Part shown: positions 6,110 to 8,248 of the stretch, in pieces
How positions within the stretch are numbered: position 1 is the first letter of the stretch
Layout of the letters: each line of letters begins with the position of its first letter
Origin: RGIG8782 sp017475895
GTDB lineage: Bacteria > Pseudomonadota > Alphaproteobacteria > Rickettsiales > UBA1997
NCBI GenBank assembly: GCA_947167315.1
Contig: CAMVHP010000041.1
Span: 1 to 8,248, forward strand
Reading direction: 5' to 3'
Length of the DNA: 8,248 bases
Notes under the pieces: generated by a model
Seen by the model: only the letters and a program-made list of their open reading frames with translations
Told to the model about the DNA's origin: nothing
The model's database searches: none
Program-made: the position numbers and the translations under genes

Positions 6110-6736
6110 CTATTCTCCTAATAATTTGTTTAATGCTTTTTGACAAAGTTTATATTTTTTGATGTTGTATTTATCTACAACATCAAAATGTTGTATTTTA
6201 TCCAACACGTCAACTTTTCCATATTGTTCTATTGCTTCATAGTTATTGAATGGATCGTAATCACCATTTAATATAACACCGGCGATACTGATGTTTTTAC
6301 TTCTTAATGCTAAAATTGTTGTTAATGCACTGCTGACGCAACCCAATTCATTTTTTACCACAATAACTGTTGGTAGGTTTAAATATTTTATCAGATCAAG
6401 TGTTGTTTGTGTGGAATTTATTGGTACCATGCAACCACCGGCACCCTCCACAATTAAATTGTTGCCGTTGGTGTCCGGTAATTTGATATTTTCAAATTTA
6501 ATTTCTATACCCTCCTGCTTTGCAGAAAAAGCTGGCGATGCTGGTATTTCTAAACAATAGGAATTTTTATGTATTTTTGCATCTGTTAGTGTAGATATGG
6601 TATTTGCATCCAATATCTCATGCGATCCGGTTTGTATTGGTTTGAAGTAGTCGGCCTTTAAATTTTCACACAGAATGGCACTGACAAGCGTTTTTCCAAC
6701 ATCTGTGTTGGTTCCTGTAACAAAATATTGTTTCAT
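6110..6736 (-). CDS. bioD: Dethiobiotin synthetase BioD
   Basis: This 208-residue cytoplasmic ATP-dependent enzyme closes the ureido ring of dethiobiotin from 7,8-diaminopelargonate and CO2, the penultimate step of biotin synthesis. The Walker A variant GTNTDVGKT (8-16) is diagnostic, followed by KPIQTG (32-37), SPAFSAKQEG (67-76) and VEGAGGCMVP (96-105). Many homologues have SPH where this protein has SPA (A69); otherwise the landmarks are intact and the length is normal. No other biotin gene is in the window, so it stands apart from any bioFAB cluster. The start ATG (6734-6736 on the plus strand) lacks a recognisable ribosome site. Only 38 bases separate it from the ORF that opens the nusA leader, so divergent promoters must overlap here. 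Confidence 0.92.
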   Translation of the reverse strand: MKQYFVTGTNTDVGKTLVSAILCENLKADYFKPIQTGSHEILDANTISTLTDAKIHKNSYCLEIPASPAFSAKQEGIEIKFENIKLPDTNGNNLIVEGAGGCMVPINSTQTTLDLIKYLNLPTVIVVKNELGCVSSALTTILALRSKNISIAGVILNGDYDPFNNYEAIEQYGKVDVLDKIQHFDVVDKYNIKKYKLCQKALNKLLGE

Positions 6737-6774
6737 AGTTAGTTAATGTTGTTAATAGATCTGTAGTAAAAAGG

Positions 6775-6936
6775 ATGAAAAAATCAAAAATCAACATGTA
6801 CTTTGGAGGTTATTTTGACGATATTAAAAATCAAGAAAATTTAGTTACTCAATTAAAACATATTGACATTTTAAAAACCAAAATTTATACTGGAGGCAAG
6901 AGTAGATTTTTTGATACCTATTTGCCGAACAAGTAG
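6775..6936 (+). CDS. Possible 53-residue leader ORF upstream of nusA
   Basis: An ATG at 6775 opens a 53-codon frame ending at TAG 6934-6936. The product begins MKKSKINMYFGGYFDD, is basic, has no cysteine and no membrane segment, and matches no family I recognise. AAGG abuts the ATG with no spacer, so initiation would be weak. In favour of a real gene: it fills the bioD-nusA gap, and its stop codon lies in the 3' arm of the terminator, as at other stops here. Against: it is short, AT-rich DNA gives such frames by chance, and no homology can be checked. It is not RimP, the usual neighbour of NusA. It may be a leader peptide or not translated at all. Confidence 0.35.
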   Translation: MKKSKINMYFGGYFDDIKNQENLVTQLKHIDILKTKIYTGGKSRFFDTYLPNK

Positions 6937-6946
6937 GTATTTTTTT
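6914..6946 (+). terminator. Strong intrinsic terminator or attenuator in the nusA leader
   Basis: An 11-bp stem (6914-6924 with 6930-6940, one G-U pair) has a five-base loop CCGAA and runs straight into T's to 6946. It is the best terminator in the window. It ends only 22 bases before the nusA ATG, leaving little room for a separate downstream promoter. Upstream, GGCAA (6895-6899) and TAG (6903-6905) can pair with TTGCC (6922-6926) and CTA (6918-6920), which would break the terminator stem. That makes a switchable attenuator plausible. Confidence 0.7.
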
Positions 6947-6968
6947 ATAAATAGTAGTCGAGGAAAAC

Positions 6969-8248
6969 ATGTCAGATATAGTTAAAGGTAATAGAGAATT
7001 ATTGTTGGTAGCTGAAAGAATGGCTTCGGACAAGGGCATAAAGGTTGAAAGTATAATAGATGCAATGCAGGATGGTATAAAAACAGCAGCAAGAAAAAAA
7101 TATGGTCATGATTTGGAAATAGATTGTAAAATAGATAGAAAAACTGGCGGTATAACGCTATATAATGTATTGGAAGTGGTTGAAAATAAAAACGCCAACA
7201 GTTTGAACTACAAAAATCAAATAACACTAAGTGACGCCGTAAAAAAAGTTGAAAATGGACAGGCATTGTTTCAGGAAAACATTGAGGTTGGTGGTTTTGT
7301 AGAGGTTGAATTACCTCCAATAGATTTAAATAGATTGGTGGTAAATGTGGCAAAACAGGAGATAACAAGAAAGATAAAAGAAGCCGAAAAGGAAAAAGAA
7401 TATAGTGAATTTATAGGTAAGGTTGGTACAGTGATAAGTGGTGTCGTTGAGAAAATTGGTGTTGGTAACATAGTTGTTGATGTGGATGGACACAAAACAT
7501 TGTTAAACAAAAATAATTTGATTCCGGGAGAATATTTTAGAGTTAACGATAGAATCAGAGCATATGTTGTTGATGTTGTTAGAAGTAATGATAATCAAAT
7601 ATCTTTGTCTAGAACAGATAATAATTTTCTTGTGGAATTGATGAAACAGGAAGTTGTTGAAATATATGATGGATTGATTGAAATAAGAGGTGTTGCCAGA
7701 GATCCTGGATCAAAGGCAAAAATAGCTGTTTATTCCAGAGACAATATAAATAATATGATAGGTATTTGTGTTGGTCCTAGAGGTTCAAAAATACAAGCTG
7801 TTTCAAGTGAATTAAGAGGTGAAAAGATAGACGTTGTGGAATGGTCTGAAAATAGAGCAGAATTGACAGCGAACCTACTGTCACCAGCAAAGATTAGTAA
7901 AGTGATAATAAATGATTTGACTAATGATATAGATGTTGTTGTTCCGCAAGATCAATTTAATTTGGTTATAGGTAGAAGTGGACAAAATATAAAATTAGCC
8001 TCAAGAATAGTTGCTGGTAGAATAAATGTTATGACAGAAGAGGAAGAAAAAGAAAAGAGAACGAGCGAATTTAACGATAATGTTAAGTTGTTTATGGATG
8101 CTTTGGATGTGGAAGAAGTTATAGCACAACTGTTAACAGCTGATGGTTATTCAAGTATAGAAGAGATAGCAAATGCTGATGTGGAAGATCTACAAAAAAT
8201 AGAAGGTTTTGATGAAGATGTTGCCACTGAACTTAAGAGTAGAGCGGT
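6969..8248 (+). CDS. nusA: Transcription factor NusA (3' end outside window)
   Basis: NusA binds RNA polymerase and nascent RNA, and modulates pausing, termination and antitermination. The visible 426 codons hold, in order, the NusA N-terminal domain (about 1-125), an S1 domain (about 148-216, ending QISLSRT), KH1 with GPRG (269-272, in VGPRGSKIQ), KH2 with GRSG (335-338, in IGRSGQNIKLASR), and the start of the C-terminal helix-hairpin-helix repeats (FMDALDVEEVIAQLL and IEGFDEDVA). That tail is typical of Alphaproteobacteria. ATG 6969 has GAGG (6960-6963) at five bases. The gene is open at the window edge, probably lacking some 70-100 residues. Arginine is coded by AGA throughout the visible part. 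rimP is not directly upstream; the leader ORF and bioD are there instead. Confidence 0.95.
   Translation, partial: MSDIVKGNRELLLVAERMASDKGIKVESIIDAMQDGIKTAARKKYGHDLEIDCKIDRKTGGITLYNVLEVVENKNANSLNYKNQITLSDAVKKVENGQALFQENIEVGGFVEVELPPIDLNRLVVNVAKQEITRKIKEAEKEKEYSEFIGKVGTVISGVVEKIGVGNIVVDVDGHKTLLNKNNLIPGEYFRVNDRIRAYVVDVVRSNDNQISLSRTDNNFLVELMKQEVVEIYDGLIEIRGVARDPGSKAKIAVYSRDNINNMIGICVGPRGSKIQAVSSELRGEKIDVVEWSENRAELTANLLSPAKISKVIINDLTNDIDVVVPQDQFNLVIGRSGQNIKLASRIVAGRINVMTEEEEKEKRTSEFNDNVKLFMDALDVEEVIAQLLTADGYSSIEEIANADVEDLQKIEGFDEDVATELKSRA

Noticed and set aside
6291..6560. Plus-strand ORF inside bioD
   Set aside because: It is the antisense of bioD, whose Walker A and VEGAGG motifs are intact on the minus strand.
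6728..6756. Plus-strand promoter TTGTTT with TTAATA for the nusA leader
   Set aside because: The match is weak (18-base spacer, poor -35) and lies partly in bioD. A promoter is needed somewhere here, but this one cannot be supported from sequence alone.
6845..7510. Minus-strand ORFs opposite the nusA leader and nusA
   Set aside because: They are Phe/Leu/Pro/Tyr- or Ser/Thr-rich antisense translations of nusA, with no ribosome site or family resemblance.

Overview
The window is strongly AT-rich chromosomal DNA. Its partial NusA ends with a C-terminal tail (F375 to the window edge, MDALDVEEVIAQLL and IEGFDEDVA) of the alphaproteobacterial type, so an AT-rich, probably host-associated or gut alphaproteobacterium is the best guess. 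That is inference from one protein. Genes are close together, most have GGAG-like ribosome sites, and several stop codons lie inside or next to candidate intrinsic terminators.

Layout: (1) 1-541, the 3' end of a Cys- and Trp-rich, probably exported protein of unknown function. (2) 542-707, an intergenic region with a good sigma70-type promoter, three GACAATT boxes and a 14-bp direct repeat. (3) 708-3623, an unusual ABC exporter locus. Two complete six-helix membrane halves each stop right after the A-loop tyrosine where an ATPase domain should begin. One ATPase domain follows, out of frame with the second membrane half and cut by an in-frame TAG just before the H-loop. (4) 3722-6074, three co-directional redox genes with good ribosome sites: an aldo-keto reductase, a flavodoxin with two well-placed starts (one with a signal peptide, one without), and a short-chain dehydrogenase. 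(5) 6110-6736, bioD on the minus strand, converging on the redox genes. (6) 6775-8248, a nusA leader with a possible 53-codon ORF whose stop codon sits in a strong terminator hairpin, then nusA running off the window.

The redox genes probably form one operon, perhaps for NADPH- and FMN-linked detoxification of carbonyls or other electrophiles; their substrates cannot be read from sequence. The ABC locus is either a decaying pair of exporter genes or an exporter rearranged into two membrane subunits plus a separate ATPase; the TAG favours decay. The most testable regulatory idea is that transcription into nusA must pass an intrinsic terminator, which would allow control by attenuation, possibly by NusA itself. 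I found no tRNA, rRNA, CRISPR array, intact insertion sequence or phage gene.
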